Assembly (NCBI GenBank): GCA_023426505.1
Contig: JAFAAP010000123.1
Coordinates: 1-11,479, forward strand
Length of the DNA: 11,479 nt
From: Pseudomonadota bacterium
GTDB taxonomy: Bacteria > Pseudomonadota > Alphaproteobacteria > Rhizobiales > Beijerinckiaceae
Reading direction: 5' to 3'
Shown: piece by piece, positions 10,282-11,479 of the stretch
Position numbering within the stretch: the stretch's first letter is position 1
How the letters are laid out: each line of letters begins with the position of its first letter
Translations under genes and position numbers: made by a program
The notes under the pieces: model-generated
Databases searched by the model: none
The model's input: the letters and a program-made list of their open reading frames with translations, nothing else
What the model was told of the DNA's origin: nothing

Positions 10282-11479
10282 TTAGTACACGCGGGCCTTG
10301 GGCTCGATGTACTGGATGTCGTTCGACATCGTGTAGGTATGCACGGGCCTGTAATCGAGGGTCACCTTGTGGGAGGTGTCGTCGAGCCACGCCAGGGTGT
10401 GCTTCATCCAGTTCTTGTCGTCGCGCTCGGAGAAGTCCTCGCGGGCATGGGCGCCGCGGGATTCCTGACGGTTGAGCGCGCCCTCCATGGTGACGACCGC
10501 CTGCCCGATCAGGTTGTCGAACTCGAGCGTCTCGAGGAGGTCCGTGTTCCAGATCAGCGAGCGGTCCGTGACCTTGATGTCGGCAGCGCCGTTCCAGACC
10601 TGATGGATGAGCTTCTGGCCCTCGGCCAGCACCTCGCCGGTGCGGAACACCGCACAGTTGTTCTGCATGGTCTTCTGCATCTGGAGGCGCAGCTCGGCGG
10701 TGGGCGTCGAGCCGTTGGCATAGCGGAACTTGTCGAGGCGCGAAAGCGCGAGCTCGTCGGCGCCCTTCGGCAGGTCCGCGTGCCGCGCGTTCGGCTCCAG
10801 AACTTCAGCGCAGCGCAGGCCGGCCGCCCGGCCGAACACCACGAGGTCGATGAGGGAGTTCGAGCCGAGGCGGTTCGCGCCGTGCACGGACACGCACGCG
10901 GCCTCGCCCAGAGCCATCAGGCCCGGCACCACCGTGTCCGGGTTGCCGTTCTTCAGGGTGAGAACCTCGCCGTGATAGTTCGTCGGGATGCCGCCCATGT
11001 TGTAGTGGACGGTCGGCAGGACCGGGATCGGCTCCTTTGTCACGTCGACGCCGGCGAAGATCTTCGCGCTCTCCGAGATGCCCGGCAGGCGCTCGTGCAG
11101 GATCTTCGGGTCGAGGTGGTCGAGGTGGAGATAGATGTGGTCCTTGTTCTTGCCCACGCCGCGGCCGGCCCGGATCTCCATGGTCATGGCGCGCGAGACC
11201 ACGTCGCGGGACGCGAGGTCCTTCGCGGAGGGCGCATAGCGCTCCATGAAGCGCTCGCCCTCGGAGTTCGTGAGGTATCCGCCCTCGCCGCGCGCGCCTT
11301 CCGTGATGAGGCAGCCCGCGCCGTAGATGCCGGTCGGGTGGAACTGCACGAACTCCATGTCCTGCAGCGGCAGGCCCGCCCGGAGCACCATCGCGTTGCC
11401 ATCACCCGTGCAGGTATGCGCGGACGTGCATGAGAAGTATGTGCGGCCGTAGCCGCCCGTTGCGAGGATGGTTTTCTTC
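10282..11479 (-). CDS. sdhA: Succinate dehydrogenase flavoprotein subunit (5' end cut by window)
   Basis: This is the catalytic flavoprotein of complex II, which oxidises succinate to fumarate. 398 residues plus the stop are visible. The family is about 600 residues long, so roughly the first 200, including the FAD-linking histidine, lie beyond 11479. The frame runs open to the edge: residues before the first internal ATG read KTILATGGYGRTYFSCTSAH, as expected for SdhA. Active-site segments are all present: QFHPTGI with its substrate-binding histidine, the EGARGEGG stretch, RDVVSRAM with the proton-transfer arginine, HYNMGGIPT, and GANRLGSNSL. The C-terminal helical domain ends KARVY. sdhB follows after 13 bp. 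sdhC and sdhD would be expected upstream, off the window. Confidence 0.98.
   Translation of the reverse strand, partial: KKTILATGGYGRTYFSCTSAHTCTGDGNAMVLRAGLPLQDMEFVQFHPTGIYGAGCLITEGARGEGGYLTNSEGERFMERYAPSAKDLASRDVVSRAMTMEIRAGRGVGKNKDHIYLHLDHLDPKILHERLPGISESAKIFAGVDVTKEPIPVLPTVHYNMGGIPTNYHGEVLTLKNGNPDTVVPGLMALGEAACVSVHGANRLGSNSLIDLVVFGRAAGLRCAEVLEPNARHADLPKGADELALSRLDKFRYANGSTPTAELRLQMQKTMQNNCAVFRTGEVLAEGQKLIHQVWNGAADIKVTDRSLIWNTDLLETLEFDNLIGQAVVTMEGALNRQESRGAHAREDFSERDDKNWMKHTLAWLDDTSHKVTLDYRPVHTYTMSNDIQYIEPKARVY

Overview
The window is a high-GC stretch of core-metabolism chromosome. Every gene I can support lies on the minus strand, so the biological reading order runs from position 11479 down to 1: sdhA (5' part missing) - sdhB - small membrane protein - Omp19-like lipoprotein - zapE - tetR-type regulator - mdh - sucC - sucD - sucA (last few codons missing). 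The gene order zapE-mdh-sucC-sucD-sucA, the AprI/Inh (Omp19-type) lipoprotein and the protein sequences all point to an alphaproteobacterium of the Hyphomicrobiales (Rhizobiales). A Methylobacteriaceae/Microvirga-like relative is my guess, but I could not test it by search.

Region by region: 9486-11479 is the end of a succinate dehydrogenase operon (flavoprotein and iron-sulfur subunits). 8223-9403 holds two envelope-related genes, a single-pass membrane protein of unknown function and an outer-membrane-type lipoprotein. 6356-8181 holds the AAA-type ATPase ZapE and a TetR-family regulator whose start overlaps the zapE stop. 6128-6355 is the largest gap (228 bp); its part nearest tetR is AT-rich (23 G/C in the 80 bases 6271-6350) and carries a perfect inverted repeat, so it is the likely control region for the block below it. 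1-6127 is the TCA block mdh-sucCD-sucA, with sucB and lpd expected just beyond position 1.

Together the enzymes cover 2-oxoglutarate to succinyl-CoA (SucA, E1 only), succinyl-CoA to succinate (SucCD), succinate to fumarate (SdhAB) and malate to oxaloacetate (Mdh). No RNA genes, mobile elements, CRISPR arrays or phage genes were seen. The less ordinary material is between genes: two perfect 9-bp GC-rich hairpins at the mdh/sucC and sucD/sucA boundaries, an AT-rich operator-like palindrome between tetR and mdh, a long hairpin that covers the ribosome binding site of the small membrane protein gene, and a tiny leader ORF whose stop overlaps the GTG start of zapE. I see no convincing new defence, mobile or biosynthetic system here.
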